Below, piece by piece: positions 1-10,737 of a stretch of DNA of 56,153 nt (its first letter is position 1; each line of letters begins with the position of its first letter). The notes under the pieces were generated by a model, which was not told where the DNA came from, did not search any database, and saw only the letters and a program-made list of their open reading frames with translations. The position numbers and the translations under genes are program-made. Origin of the DNA: Modicisalibacter coralii (lineage in GTDB: Bacteria; Pseudomonadota; Gammaproteobacteria; Pseudomonadales; Halomonadaceae); contig NZ_QWBW01000028.1 of NCBI RefSeq assembly GCF_004117855.1, positions 1 to 56,153 on the forward strand, given 5' to 3'.

Positions 1-1040
1 GGGGCCACGCGCGGCATCGCCACCGCCAGGCCCGGCGGCATCATGCGGGCGACCATCGCGTCGCGCAGCGCGTCGGAGGGCGGCTCGGCGAGCAGACGCC
101 GCGACAGGTCGGCGAAGTCGATCACGCCCATCGACTGGATGCGCCCCTCGGCGATGTCGGCGAGCAGTTCGGAGAGCCGCCGCGAGAGGTTCTCGATGGC
201 ATTGAGCACCCGGCCGATGGCGCCGGTGAGCATGCCCAGCTCCCAGCTTTCGCCATGCTCGCGCTCGCGGACCTCGCGCCAGGTATCGAAGCGCTCGCCG
301 AGATCCGGCGTGGCGAGCTGCGAACGCGCGCCGAGCAGGGTGTGCTGAATGGTCGACAGGGCGTTGTGGTAGTGGCGCTCGTTGTCGATGAAGGCACTCA
401 GCTTGCCCTCGCGGGTGGGATTCTCGCGCACCCGGCGCAGTTCCTGGGTCAGCGCGCGGATCGCCATCAGGATCTGGTTGGTGATGTCGGGGATCCGCGC
501 GAAGTCGCCCCGCGCCAGTGCGGCGAGCACCTTGGCGGCGTCGTACTCGGAATACAGCAGGTCCTCGACCTGGCTGGCCAGGGTCACCGCCTGGCGGCCA
601 CTGGGCGTGAGGCGCACCTGGCCGGTCTGGCCCTGCTTCTCGATCAGCGCGGTGCGCTTGGTGCTGCGCGGCAGCCGTGTCTCGGGGTCATCGTTCCCAG
701 CGCACGCGGCCGGTGTCGACGCCGCGTCCCGGAAGTGAATCTCGCTGGGGGTGGCCAGCAGATTGACGACGAACGCCACGTCGTCGGCCGACAGCCGCGG
801 ATAATGCTCGCGCAGATACGCCAGACAGCGGGTCTGGGGCACGAAGGCGCTGTTGGTGGCGAAGTCGACATCGAGCAGGTAATCGAGCAGCAGGCAGCCG
901 AGATCCAGCCAGTAGCCGTCGCGCAGGCCGCGGCGCTGTTCCTGGCTGACCTGGACGGACGGCGTGCCCGGCTCGCGGGCACTGTCGTGCAGGTCGACCA
1001 GCCGCGTGGTGGCGACGAGCAGCTTGCTCCAGGCGGTCAT
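1..1040 (-). CDS. Partial coiled-coil protein of unknown function (possible MukF/MksF-like kleisin)
   Basis: The reading frame starts at the ATG at 1040 and stays open to the left edge, so the C-terminus is missing. The visible part is about 346 residues. Residues 1-110 look like a compact helical or winged-helix region. A wing-like segment (GQVRLTPSGRQAV) follows near residue 140, then long charged amphipathic helices rich in Arg/Glu/Leu that could form coiled coils. There is no signal peptide or membrane segment. An N-terminal winged helix followed by helical bundles is the architecture of MukF, MksF and Wadjet JetA condensin subunits, which are usually followed by their E and B partners; those genes would lie left of the window. 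This link is inferred from architecture only. No family was recognised with certainty. Confidence 0.6.
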   Translation of the reverse strand, partial: MTAWSKLLVATTRLVDLHDSAREPGTPSVQVSQEQRRGLRDGYWLDLGCLLLDYLLDVDFATNSAFVPQTRCLAYLREHYPRLSADDVAFVVNLLATPSEIHFRDAASTPAACAGNDDPETRLPRSTKRTALIEKQGQTGQVRLTPSGRQAVTLASQVEDLLYSEYDAAKVLAALARGDFARIPDITNQILMAIRALTQELRRVRENPTREGKLSAFIDNERHYHNALSTIQHTLLGARSQLATPDLGERFDTWREVREREHGESWELGMLTGAIGRVLNAIENLSRRLSELLADIAEGRIQSMGVIDFADLSRRLLAEPPSDALRDAMVARMMPPGLAVAMPRVA

Positions 1041-1148
1041 TTCCCTCTCCCCGGTGGGCCTTGGGCAAAGGGCGCATTATGCCAACTCCCCCGCGCCGGG
1101 TCATGGCGTCCCACGCCGGGCGGCCCTGGTGGGCGACGATATGCGACA

Positions 1149-3266
<2,118 letters not shown>

Positions 3267-3347
3267 TGGCTGGACGCCGCGGGGCGTCTCGGCATACTAG
3301 CCTAGCTAGAGAGGCCGGATTCGCGGCTCGATCCCGGAGGCATCGCC

Positions 3348-3881
3348 ATGACGACACTCGATCACGTTCGCCTGCTCGCCCGCTACAACGCCTGGATGAA
3401 CGAGCGGCTCTATGCGGCGGCGGCGCGGCTGCCGGCCGAGGCAATGCAACGCGACCGCGGCGCCTTCTTCGGCTCGCTGCTGGGAACGCTCAATCATCTG
3501 GCCGTCGCCGACACCATCTGGCTGCAGCGCTTCGCCACGCATCCCGCCCAGCACGGCGAACTCGAGCCGGTGCGTCGCCTGCCCCGGCCGCGCTCGCTCG
3601 ACGAGACCCTGTATGCCGATCTCGAGGCCCTGGGCGCGTATCGCCACTGGCTCGACACCCTGATCCAGGCCTGGTGTCAGGCGCTCGCCCCCCGGGATCT
3701 CGAGCACGTGCTGCGCTACTCCAACACGCGCGGCATCGCCGCCCACAAGCCCGTCGACCAGCTCCTGCTGCACTTCTTCAATCACCAGACCCACCATCGC
3801 GGCCAGGCCACCACCCTGCTCAACCAGGCCGGCGAGGATGTCGGCGTCACCGACCTGCTGGCCTTGATCGGCGACGTCTGA
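3348..3881 (+). CDS. DinB family protein
   Basis: 177 residues, the normal length for DinB/YfiT-type four-helix-bundle proteins, which are metal-dependent and usually of unknown substrate. The metal triad is visible as a His in LNHL (near residue 49) and two His in NHQTHHRGQ near the C-terminal third. The ATG at 3348 follows a purine-rich stretch (cccggaggc). It lies 81 bp after recQ on the same strand and faces yjdM. Family assignment is secure; any specific reaction would be a guess. Confidence 0.88.
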   Translation: MTTLDHVRLLARYNAWMNERLYAAAARLPAEAMQRDRGAFFGSLLGTLNHLAVADTIWLQRFATHPAQHGELEPVRRLPRPRSLDETLYADLEALGAYRHWLDTLIQAWCQALAPRDLEHVLRYSNTRGIAAHKPVDQLLLHFFNHQTHHRGQATTLLNQAGEDVGVTDLLALIGDV

Positions 3882-3896
3882 CGTCGAACCGGGGCG

Positions 3897-4238
3897 TCAC
3901 ACCTTCTTGACGAACTCCGACTTGAGCTTCATCGCGCCGATGCCATCGATCTTGCAGTCGATGTTGTGATCGCCTTCCACCAGCCGGATGTTCTTGACCT
4001 TGGTCCCCACCTTCACGACCGACGACGAGCCCTTGATCTTGAGGTCCTTGACCACGGTGACGCTGTCGCCGTCCTGCAGCAGGTTGCCGTGGGCGTCGCT
4101 GACCACCGGCGTGTCGTCGTCATTTTCGACCGCGCCGTTGGCGACCCACTCGTGGGCGCACTCCGGGCAGATCAGCAGGTCCTGATCCTGATAGGTGAAC
4201 TCCGATCCGCACTGGGGGCAGGCAGGCAACTGGCTCAT
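3897..4238 (-). CDS. yjdM: YjdM/PhnA family zinc-ribbon protein
   Basis: 113 residues, full length for the YjdM (formerly PhnA) family. The N-terminal zinc ribbon has CPQCGS near residue 8 and CPEC near residue 24. The C-terminal SH3-like beta domain contains the typical segment [16 protein letters not shown]. The name PhnA is historical and the protein is not phosphonoacetate hydrolase; its role is unknown. It is transcribed leftward, convergent with the DinB gene, with 15 bp between the two stop codons. Confidence 0.93.
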   Translation of the reverse strand: MSQLPACPQCGSEFTYQDQDLLICPECAHEWVANGAVENDDDTPVVSDAHGNLLQDGDSVTVVKDLKIKGSSSVVKVGTKVKNIRLVEGDHNIDCKIDGIGAMKLKSEFVKKV

Positions 4239-4342
4239 GAAGGATGTCCGTTAACAGGGATGAAGCGCGCAGTGTAATCGGTCGCGGCGCATTGCCCAAC
4301 CTGGCTGCCCAGCACGAGGCTTTCACCGGGCACGCCGCCCGC

Positions 4343-4441
4343 TCAGCCGGGCCCCGACCCGGCGTCGTCGCCCCACTGCGCCAGCAGCGTCTCGATGAAC
4401 AGCTCGGCGGTGCTCGAAAGGGGATGATCGTTGCGCTGGCG
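4343..4441 (-). pseudogene. C-terminal remnant of a LysR-type regulator
   Basis: On the minus strand a short frame reads ...HPLSSTAELFIETLLAQWGDD... and stops at 4343. This resembles the last 30 residues of LysR regulators (PLSPAAEAFIELL-type ends). No helix-turn-helix or effector domain precedes it; the frame abuts directly on transporter debris read from the other strand. It is read as the tail of a deleted gene. Similarity is from memory of the family. Confidence 0.45.
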
Positions 4442-4442
4442 T

Positions 4443-4586
4443 CGGTGCCATCGGCGTGCTGATCAAGAAGCCAACTGGTCCCGCCCGGCCTCCCTGATCG
4501 GCTTCGTCCTGGCGCCGGGTGCCGAGACCTATTTCTATCAGGCGGTCCAGTTCCAGGGCAGCATCAGGCATGCCGGGAGGAGCTGA
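4443..4586 (+). pseudogene. TctA-type permease C-terminal remnant
   Basis: The sequence encodes VGAIGVLIKK and then, after a small frameshift, WSRPASLIGFVLAPGAETYFYQAVQ, ending at a stop at 4586. This resembles the C-terminal region of TctA, the large membrane subunit of tripartite tricarboxylate transporters (their GLILGPLAEE-type segment). The N-terminal 450 or so residues are absent. Together with the adjacent TctB-like tail and LysR tail it marks the scar of a deleted transporter locus. Confidence 0.45.
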
Positions 4587-4810
4587 TCTGGCTGGCGGGC
4601 TTCTGCGCGCTGATTGCGGCGATCGTCGGGCTGGGCTTCATCAGCACGGCGGCGCTGTTCTGTCTGGCTTTCCTGGTGGGCATCGCCCGACTCAAGCCAT
4701 GGACGGCCGCGGGAATGGCCGTCGGCGTGGTGGTCTTCCTGGTCGGCATGGCGCACTTCCTGACGCTCACCTACCCCAGCGGGGTTCTCGACCCCTGGCT
4801 GTTCGGCTGA
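4568..4810 (+). pseudogene. TctB-type small permease subunit, C-terminal remnant
   Basis: The open frame ending at the TGA at 4808-4810 encodes two hydrophobic helices (ELIWLAGFCALIAAIVGLGF and the stretch from the TAALFCLAFLVG segment onward) and ends in TYPSGVLDPWLFG, in the style of TctB tails. No start codon with a ribosome site precedes it, and a normal TctB is about twice as long. It overlaps the end of the TctA-like remnant, as tctB/tctA pairs often do. Confidence 0.4.
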
Positions 4811-4870
4811 CCCCTCACTCCCCATCCCCTGCCGCCCGGCAACGGCTCGCGGCGGCAGGCCCTCCCCCGA

Positions 4871-6130
4871 TTGTCGATCCCGGCTGAACCCGTAGCCTGC
4901 GAAGGTTATACTCGCGTCACGACGATCCCTTCCCCGATAAGGCCACCGGATGCTCGACCTCGCTGCCCGACCCTCGACTCGCGTGTTCATCGACCGGCAA
5001 CACGGTATCGCCACCGATGTCGAGCCCGCCGCCCGCCAGCCCCGGGGAAGGCTCTGAAAGTCGATCTCGCCTCGCGGGGCCTTCCGGCCCAATGGCTGGC
5101 GCTGATCCTGCTCTCGGCGCTGATCGCCCTGGCGCTGGTGAGTCTGCAGGTCCCCGCCGGGCTGCTGCTGGGGCCGATGGCGGCCGGGGTCCTGGTCGCC
5201 GTGGCTGGCGTGCGCGTCCGTGTGCCGCGCTGGCCCTTCTTTCTCGCCCAGGCGAGCATCGGCTGCATGATCGCCCAGAGCATCACCCTGCCGATCCTCC
5301 ACGAGATCGGTCGCGACTGGCCCACCTTCAGCATCGCGGTGGTGGCGGTGATCGCCGCCAGCAGTCTGCTCGGCTGGCTGCTGGCACGCTGGCAGGTGCT
5401 TCCCGGCACCACGGCGATCTGGGGCTCGGCCCCGGGGGCGGCCACCGCCATGGTGCTGATGGCGGAATCCTTCGGCGCCGACGTGCGCCTGGTCGCCTTC
5501 ATGCAGTACCTGCGGGTGGTGATCGTGACCCTGGTCGCCTCGCTGGTGGCCTCGTTCTTCATGCCCGCCGACACCGCCGCCGCGCCCGCTCGCCAGTGGT
5601 TCGCCGCGGTCGATCCCGTCGCCCTGGCGACGACGCTGGGCGTGATCGGCGTCGGCGCCGTGGCCGGCCGCGTCTCCCGGCTACCCGCCGGCCCGCTGCT
5701 GGTGACCCTGGGCGGTGCCACCCTGTTGCAGGATTTCGCCGGGGTGACCCTCGAGCAGCCCGCACTGCTGCTCGCCGTCAGCTATGCCTTCGTCGGCTGG
5801 AGCATCGGGCTGCGCTTCGACCGCACCATCCTCGCCCACGTCGCCCGCTCGCTGCCCAGCGTGATCGCCTCGATTCTCTGCCTGGTGGCGCTATGCGGCG
5901 GCTTCGCCGCCTTGCTGGTGGTGTTCGCCGGGATCGACCCGCTCACCGCCTATCTCGCCACCAGCCCCGGCGGCGCCGACTCGGTGGCGATCATCGCCTC
6001 CTCGACCCACGTCGACGTGGCCTATGTCATGGCGATGCAGATCGCCCGCTTCGTGCTGGTGCTGCTGTTCGGCCCGCACATCGCCCGGCTGATCGCCCGA
6101 CGTGCGCAGCGTCGTCGGTCCGAGGGCTGA
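4871..6130 (+). CDS. AbrB family membrane protein (putative transporter)
   Basis: A polytopic membrane protein of the AbrB/'ammonia monooxygenase' family, a duplicated transporter fold of unknown substrate. Hydrophobic helices begin near residue 75 (QWLALILLSALIALALVSL). The family repeats GLLLGPMAAG and SAPGAATAMVLMAESFGAD, and in the second half TSPGGADSVAIIASS, are present. The start is unclear. The in-frame TTG at 4871 gives an unlikely polar 65-residue leader, and a TATACT-like promoter element sits at about 4908. A purine-rich site (GGGGAAGG, 5044-5051) precedes the in-frame CTG at 5054, which would give a family-like N-terminus (VDLASRGLPAQWL). The 35-codon frame at 4950-5057 in another phase is probably noise. 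Confidence 0.8.
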   Translation: MSIPAEPVACEGYTRVTTIPSPIRPPDARPRCPTLDSRVHRPATRYRHRCRARRPPAPGKALKVDLASRGLPAQWLALILLSALIALALVSLQVPAGLLLGPMAAGVLVAVAGVRVRVPRWPFFLAQASIGCMIAQSITLPILHEIGRDWPTFSIAVVAVIAASSLLGWLLARWQVLPGTTAIWGSAPGAATAMVLMAESFGADVRLVAFMQYLRVVIVTLVASLVASFFMPADTAAAPARQWFAAVDPVALATTLGVIGVGAVAGRVSRLPAGPLLVTLGGATLLQDFAGVTLEQPALLLAVSYAFVGWSIGLRFDRTILAHVARSLPSVIASILCLVALCGGFAALLVVFAGIDPLTAYLATSPGGADSVAIIASSTHVDVAYVMAMQIARFVLVLLFGPHIARLIARRAQRRRSEG

Positions 6131-6285
6131 ACCGGGGGCATCCACTCACGAGCCATCCTCCGATGCATGAGCGGCATGACACATTCGGAACCCACATGAG
6201 CCCTTACAACGGCTTATGGCGCTCGACTGCCCTGACGTAGACTTGGCGGCGCTTCACTCGCCAACAAGATCAAGGAGTGCAAATC

Positions 6286-7542
6286 GTGGCCACCGACGCA
6301 TCGTCCAAGCCGCCCAATCTCTGGCGCCGCATCCCCCTGTGGCAGAAGATTCTCGCCGGGCTACTGCTCGGCGCCCTGACCGGTGCGCTGATGGGCGAGA
6401 AAGCCGCACTATTCAAGCCGCTGGGCGATATCTTCATCAATGCCATTCGCATGCTCATCGTGCCCCTGGTGTTCTCGACCCTGGTCGTCGGTATCACCGC
6501 CATGCGCGATCCGCAGAAAATGGGCCGTATCGGCCTGCGCACCGTGGCGCTGTATCTGATCACCACGGCCTTCGCGATCGGCATCGGACTACTGGCCTCG
6601 ACCCTGTTTCAGCCGGGTGTGGGCCTCGACATGAGCTTCGAGGCGAGTCAGGAGGCCAAGGAAGCCCCGAGCCTGGTCGAGATCCTGGTCGGCCTGGTTC
6701 CCAGCAATCCCATCGATGCCCTGGCCAATGGCAATATCCTGCAGATCATCGTCTTCGCCATCGGCCTGGGCATCTCGCTGACACTGATCGGTGACAAGGG
6801 CGAGCCGGTCGTTCGGCTGTTCGAGAGTTTCGCCGAGGCGATGTACAAGCTGACGAACATCGTCATGGCCTTTGCCCCCTTCGGCGTCTTCGGGCTGATC
6901 GCCTACGTGTCCGGCAGCTACGGCCTCGAGGTCCTGCTGCCGCTGGCCAAGGTCATCGGCGTCGCCTATCTGGCCAGCCTGGTTCACGTCCTGGTCGTCT
7001 ACTCGGGACTCCTGGCATTCCTGGGTCGCCTCAATCCACTGCGCTACCTGCAAGGCATCATCGACGCCCTGGTCGTGGCCTATTCGTCGGCGTCATCGTC
7101 GGGGACGCTGCCCGTCTCGATTCGCTGCGCCCAGCAGAACCTCGGCGTGTCCAACGGCGTCGCGGGCTTCGTGCTGCCCGTGGGTGCCACCATCAACATG
7201 GATGGCACGGCGATCTATCAGGGGGTGGTCGCCGTCTTCATCGCCCAGTTGGTCGGGGTCGATCTGTCCCTGGCCGATTACGGCATGATCGTGCTGACCG
7301 GCACCCTGGCCTCGATCGGCACCGCCGGGGTGCCCGGCGCCGGGCTGATCATGCTGTCCATCGTCATGAGTCAGGTCGGCCTGCCCCTCGAGGCGATCGC
7401 CGTCATCGCCGGCATCGATCGTATCCTCGACATGGCGCGCACCTGCGTCAACGTGGCCGGCGACCTGATGGTCACCACCCTGGTCGGCAAGAGCGAGGGC
7501 GAACTCGACGAGCGTGTCTACAACGCCACCGCCAAGCAATGA
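6286..7542 (+). CDS. Dicarboxylate/amino acid:cation symporter (DAACS family)
   Basis: A sodium- or proton-coupled importer of C4-dicarboxylates or acidic amino acids in the inner membrane. The GTG at 6286 has GGAG eight bases upstream and gives 418 residues, the usual length. Hallmarks are the serine-rich re-entrant loop SSASSSGTLPVS, the metal/substrate motif NMDGTAIYQ, and the helix DRILDMARTCVNVAGD, whose Asp, Arg, Thr and Asn match the substrate ligands of GltPh. The Arg supports an acidic substrate. It stands alone after the AbrB gene with about 155 bp of its own upstream region. Confidence 0.92.
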   Translation: MATDASSKPPNLWRRIPLWQKILAGLLLGALTGALMGEKAALFKPLGDIFINAIRMLIVPLVFSTLVVGITAMRDPQKMGRIGLRTVALYLITTAFAIGIGLLASTLFQPGVGLDMSFEASQEAKEAPSLVEILVGLVPSNPIDALANGNILQIIVFAIGLGISLTLIGDKGEPVVRLFESFAEAMYKLTNIVMAFAPFGVFGLIAYVSGSYGLEVLLPLAKVIGVAYLASLVHVLVVYSGLLAFLGRLNPLRYLQGIIDALVVAYSSASSSGTLPVSIRCAQQNLGVSNGVAGFVLPVGATINMDGTAIYQGVVAVFIAQLVGVDLSLADYGMIVLTGTLASIGTAGVPGAGLIMLSIVMSQVGLPLEAIAVIAGIDRILDMARTCVNVAGDLMVTTLVGKSEGELDERVYNATAKQ

Positions 7543-7550
7543 CCGAATTG

Positions 7551-7576
7551 CCCTCCCCGGGCGGCCCCGGGGAGGG
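7551..7576. terminator. GC-rich hairpin between convergent genes
   Basis: A perfect 10-bp stem (CCCTCCCCGG with CCGGGGAGGG) and a 6-base loop lie between the convergent symporter and EamA genes. There is no good T-run on either side, so it is only a probable bidirectional terminator. Confidence 0.5.
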
Positions 7577-7587
7577 CGAGTCAGCGC

Positions 7588-8523
7588 TCACCGACTCACC
7601 AGCACGACCCCGGCCAGCAAGGCGCCGCCTCCGATCACGAAGTTGACGGTCAGCGGTTCGTTCAGGAACAGGGCGCCGAAGAGCACGCCGAACACCGGCG
7701 AGAGGAACGAGAACACCCCCAGTTGCGAGGCCCAGTAGCGCCGCAACAGCGCGAACCACAGCAGCAGCGCGCCGAACGAGATCACCAGCGTCTGGAACCC
7801 CAGGCTGGCCAGCGCCGGCAGCGTCGGGCGCATGGCGCCGATGTCACCGAGTAGCAGCGCCGCCGGCAACAGCACCAGGGCGGCGATGGCCAACTGATAG
7901 CACAGCGTCTGCTCGGCCGGCGCTTCGGAAAGTCTCGTGCCGCGCAATACCAGGGTGGTCGCCGCCCACGACAGCCCTGCCAGCAGCCCCAACGCATCCC
8001 CCAGCACGATCGCACCGGCCTCGCCGAGCCCCGCCGTCGGCGTCATGGCGATCGCCATTCCCGCGAACGCCAGGCCCACGCCCCACCACTGGCGCCGAGC
8101 CAGTTGCTCGCCAGGCACCCACAGATGCAGGCCGAGCGCAGCGAACACCGGCGCCGTGTAGAGGAACACCGACATGTGCGAGGCCAGCGTGTAATCGAGC
8201 CCCCGGGCGACGAACACGAACTCGAAGGTGAATCCCAGGCCCACCAGCATCCCGGGCCCCAGGTGAGCGCGAAAATCCGCCGCGCGCAGGCCTCGCCAGC
8301 GCGCCAGGCCGCCCACCAGCAGCAAGGCCCCCAATGAACGCAGCGCGACCTGGGCCAGCGGCGAGACGTCCGCCGCCACCGCCTTGATCGCCACCTGCTG
8401 GAGACCCAGCGCCAGGCAGAAAAGCGTCATCAGCACGCTGGCCGGCATGTCGATGGAGCGCCGAGAGTGTCTATAACTGAGTGTCGAGTCGGCAGCGGAC
8501 GCCGTGTTAGCGGACCCTTTCAT
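7588..8523 (-). CDS. EamA/DMT family transporter
   Basis: 311 residues with about ten hydrophobic helices in two homologous halves, the drug/metabolite exporter fold. Typical signatures are LGLQQVAIKAVAADVSPLAQVALRS near the start and FLSPVFGVLFGALFLNEPLT in the second half. The ATG at 8523 is supported by GGAGGAG seven bases upstream, although the family core begins about 25 residues later (MPASVLMTLF). It is divergent from the LysR gene at 8621 with 97 bp between starts, so that regulator may control it. The substrate cannot be told from sequence. Confidence 0.9.
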   Translation of the reverse strand: MKGSANTASAADSTLSYRHSRRSIDMPASVLMTLFCLALGLQQVAIKAVAADVSPLAQVALRSLGALLLVGGLARWRGLRAADFRAHLGPGMLVGLGFTFEFVFVARGLDYTLASHMSVFLYTAPVFAALGLHLWVPGEQLARRQWWGVGLAFAGMAIAMTPTAGLGEAGAIVLGDALGLLAGLSWAATTLVLRGTRLSEAPAEQTLCYQLAIAALVLLPAALLLGDIGAMRPTLPALASLGFQTLVISFGALLLWFALLRRYWASQLGVFSFLSPVFGVLFGALFLNEPLTVNFVIGGGALLAGVVLVSR

Positions 8524-8620
8524 GGCAGATCTCCTCCGGTTTTATCGCGACCATTGGAGCAACTGACAGACCCGCTCCCAACCGATTACTCTGTCACCCT
8601 AGGCTCAGGAAAAATCATCC

Positions 8621-9583
8621 ATGATCGAAAGACTGCCGCTCAATGCCCTGCGCGCCTTCGCCGAGGCGGCCCGTACCGGCGGCTTCAAGACGGCAGCGGA
8701 ACGCCTCGGCGTGACCCCGGGAGCCGTCAGCCGTCAGATCAAGCAACTCGAGGATCGCCTGGGGGTCGCGCTGTTCGAACGCCATGCCAACGGCGTGCGG
8801 GTCAACGAGGCCGGTCGACGACTGGCCGAGGACATCGATGCCGGCCTGGCGCGCATTGCCGGTGGCGTCCAGGCGGCCCGCGAACGGGCCCGCCCGGTCA
8901 CGACGCTGACGCTGAGTGCACCACCTTCGCTTGCCCAGTTCTGGTTGCTGCCACGCCTGGCGGCGTTCGAGGCCCAGGAGGGGCAGATCGAGATCGCCCT
9001 GGATGCGGACCAGAATCTCACGATGCCGGCCTGGCACGACAACGGCGCGCGTCTCGCCCTGCGTTACGGTCGCGGCCCCTGGACTGGCGTGAAGAGCGTT
9101 CGGCTGTTCGGCGACGCGCTGTTCCCGGTCTGCGCCCCCGTCCTGCGGGAGCGCGGGCGTCTCGAGACGCCCGCCGACCTGCTCGCCCATCCCTTGTTCG
9201 AGGTGACCTGGGAGTCGCGCCAGAACATCGACTTCCCCGGGTGGCGCGAGTGGTTCGACGCCGCCGGCCTGGGCGATGTCGAGGTGCCGATTCGCCACCG
9301 CTTCTCGCTCTACGGCCTGGCCCTCGATCAGGTGATCGCCGGGCGCGGCGTGATGCTCGCCAGCCCCGTCGTGGCTGGCGATCGCCTGGCCAGCGGCGTG
9401 CTGATCCGGCCCTTCGGCAAGCGACAGGTGATCGATTCGCCGTTCACCTACGAGCTGATCCTGCCCGCCACCGGCCGCGCCCCGCCGATGGTTCGGCGCT
9501 TCATCGACTGGCTGATCGCGGAAGCCCAACGCTTCGATAGCGAGGCCGCCTGGGCGACGTCGGACCAGCCGGGCATTGCCTGA
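8621..9583 (+). CDS. LysR-type transcriptional regulator (GcvA-like)
   Basis: 320 residues: an N-terminal helix-turn-helix (residues 5-65, containing GGFKTAAERLGVTPGAVSRQIKQLEDRLGVALFER split by the turn) and a periplasmic-binding-protein-like effector domain. The opening MIERLPLNALRAFAEAARTGG is typical of the GcvA/AmpR subgroup. It is divergent from the EamA exporter, the classical arrangement for a LysR regulator and its target; the 97-bp spacer is the likely binding region. The effector is unknown. Confidence 0.92.
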   Translation: MIERLPLNALRAFAEAARTGGFKTAAERLGVTPGAVSRQIKQLEDRLGVALFERHANGVRVNEAGRRLAEDIDAGLARIAGGVQAARERARPVTTLTLSAPPSLAQFWLLPRLAAFEAQEGQIEIALDADQNLTMPAWHDNGARLALRYGRGPWTGVKSVRLFGDALFPVCAPVLRERGRLETPADLLAHPLFEVTWESRQNIDFPGWREWFDAAGLGDVEVPIRHRFSLYGLALDQVIAGRGVMLASPVVAGDRLASGVLIRPFGKRQVIDSPFTYELILPATGRAPPMVRRFIDWLIAEAQRFDSEAAWATSDQPGIA

Positions 9584-9711
9584 GGCCCGTTGCCGGTGCA
9601 TCGCTGGCCGCAGACATCGAGAACGTCGATACTGACTCGCGGCGTCCGTTCATCGCGGGCGGGCAATAGTCACCCGTTCTGCTTTCCCTACCCACCCCCA
9701 AGAGGCATGAC

Positions 9712-10098
9712 ATGATCGTCATCTATGGCATCAAGGAACACCTGGACCCCATCAAGGCGCGACTCTCCGACGCGATACACGCCAGCATGCAGGCGATCCT
9801 CGGCCTGCCGGACGACAAGCGCGCACACCGGTTCATCCCGCTGGCGGCCGAGGACTTCTACTACCCCGGTGGCCGGTCGCCGGCGTACACGGTCATCGAG
9901 ATCAACATGATGCAGGGACGCGCGGCGGATACTCAGAAGGCGCTGATCAAGGAGCTGTTCCGGCGCGTGGAAGCGGAGGTGGGCATTGCGCCCGTCGACC
10001 TGGAAATCACCCTCAAGGAACAGCCGGCCCATTGCTGGGGCTTTCGTGGCATGACCGGCGACGAGGCCCGCGATCTCAAGTACTCGGTGAACGTCTGA
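9712..10098 (+). CDS. Tautomerase-superfamily protein
   Basis: 128 residues resembling the tautomerase family by the segments YTVIEINMMQGRAADTQKALIKELFRRVE and WGFRGMTGDEARD. The superfamily catalyses keto-enol tautomerisation with an N-terminal Pro as base. Here the protein begins MIVIYG, so Pro-1 is missing, and activity of the classical type is doubtful. The ATG at 9712 follows CCCAAGAGGC. It is a single gene after the LysR regulator. Confidence 0.8.
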   Translation: MIVIYGIKEHLDPIKARLSDAIHASMQAILGLPDDKRAHRFIPLAAEDFYYPGGRSPAYTVIEINMMQGRAADTQKALIKELFRRVEAEVGIAPVDLEITLKEQPAHCWGFRGMTGDEARDLKYSVNV

Positions 10099-10189
10099 CG
10101 CACTGCGCGCCCGCTCGACGCAGCGGGCATGATACGCGCGAGTGGGCCGGACTCGGCCCCGACCGTCCACCGCCAGGGAGTCCCGATCC

Positions 10190-10684
10190 GTGATGGCCAT
10201 CCGCCCCTTCGACGCCGCCGACTGGCCCGCCGTATGGCGTTTTCTGGAACCCGTGCTGCGCGCCGGCGACACCTACAGTTTTCCCCGTGACATCGGCGAG
10301 GATCAGGCCCATCAGGCCTGGTTCAGCACGCCCCGGGCCACCTTCGTTGCGGTGGACGAGGCGGATCGCCCCCTCGGCACCTACTACATCAAGCCCAACC
10401 AGCCCGGTCAGGGCGATCACGTCTGCAACTGCGGCTATGTGGTCGACGCCGCCCAGCGCGGCCGGGGCATCGCCTCGTCACTCTGTGCGCATTCCCTGGC
10501 CACGGCCCGGGAGCTCGGGTTCACGGCGATGCAGTACAATCTGGTGGTCGCCACCAACACCGGTGCCGTGCGCTTGTGGCAGAAGCACGGCTTCGCCATC
10601 GTCGGCACCCTGCCCGGGGCGTTCCGGCATCCCGCGCAAGGGCCGGTCGATGCCCACGTGATGTATCGGCGCCTCGACCGCTGA
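10190..10684 (+). CDS. GNAT family N-acetyltransferase
   Basis: About 165 residues with a GNAT fold: IRPFDAADWPAVWRFLEPV at the N-terminus, the central strand VCNCGYVVDAAQRGRGIASSL with the acetyl-CoA pyrophosphate loop (QRGRGIA), and AVRLWQKHGFAIVGTLPGAF at the C-terminus. It transfers an acetyl group from acetyl-CoA to an unknown amine. Starts at GTG 10190 or ATG 10193 both follow GGGAG. It sits 53 bp before a second, broken acetyltransferase. Confidence 0.9.
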   Translation: MMAIRPFDAADWPAVWRFLEPVLRAGDTYSFPRDIGEDQAHQAWFSTPRATFVAVDEADRPLGTYYIKPNQPGQGDHVCNCGYVVDAAQRGRGIASSLCAHSLATARELGFTAMQYNLVVATNTGAVRLWQKHGFAIVGTLPGAFRHPAQGPVDAHVMYRRLDR

Positions 10685-10737
10685 GCCCGGGCTGCCGGGC
10701 CCGGCGATTGTCGCCACAACCGCGAGAGGACAGGTGC

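Noticed and set aside
255-1148. Long plus-strand open frame continuous with the recQ frame upstream of 1149
   Set aside because: It overlaps the well-formed minus-strand gene at 1-1040 and has no family features; high GC keeps such frames open by chance.
4950-5057. 35-codon frame before the AbrB gene
   Set aside because: It is in another phase, has no ribosome site of note and no family resemblance; it is probably chance in the leader.
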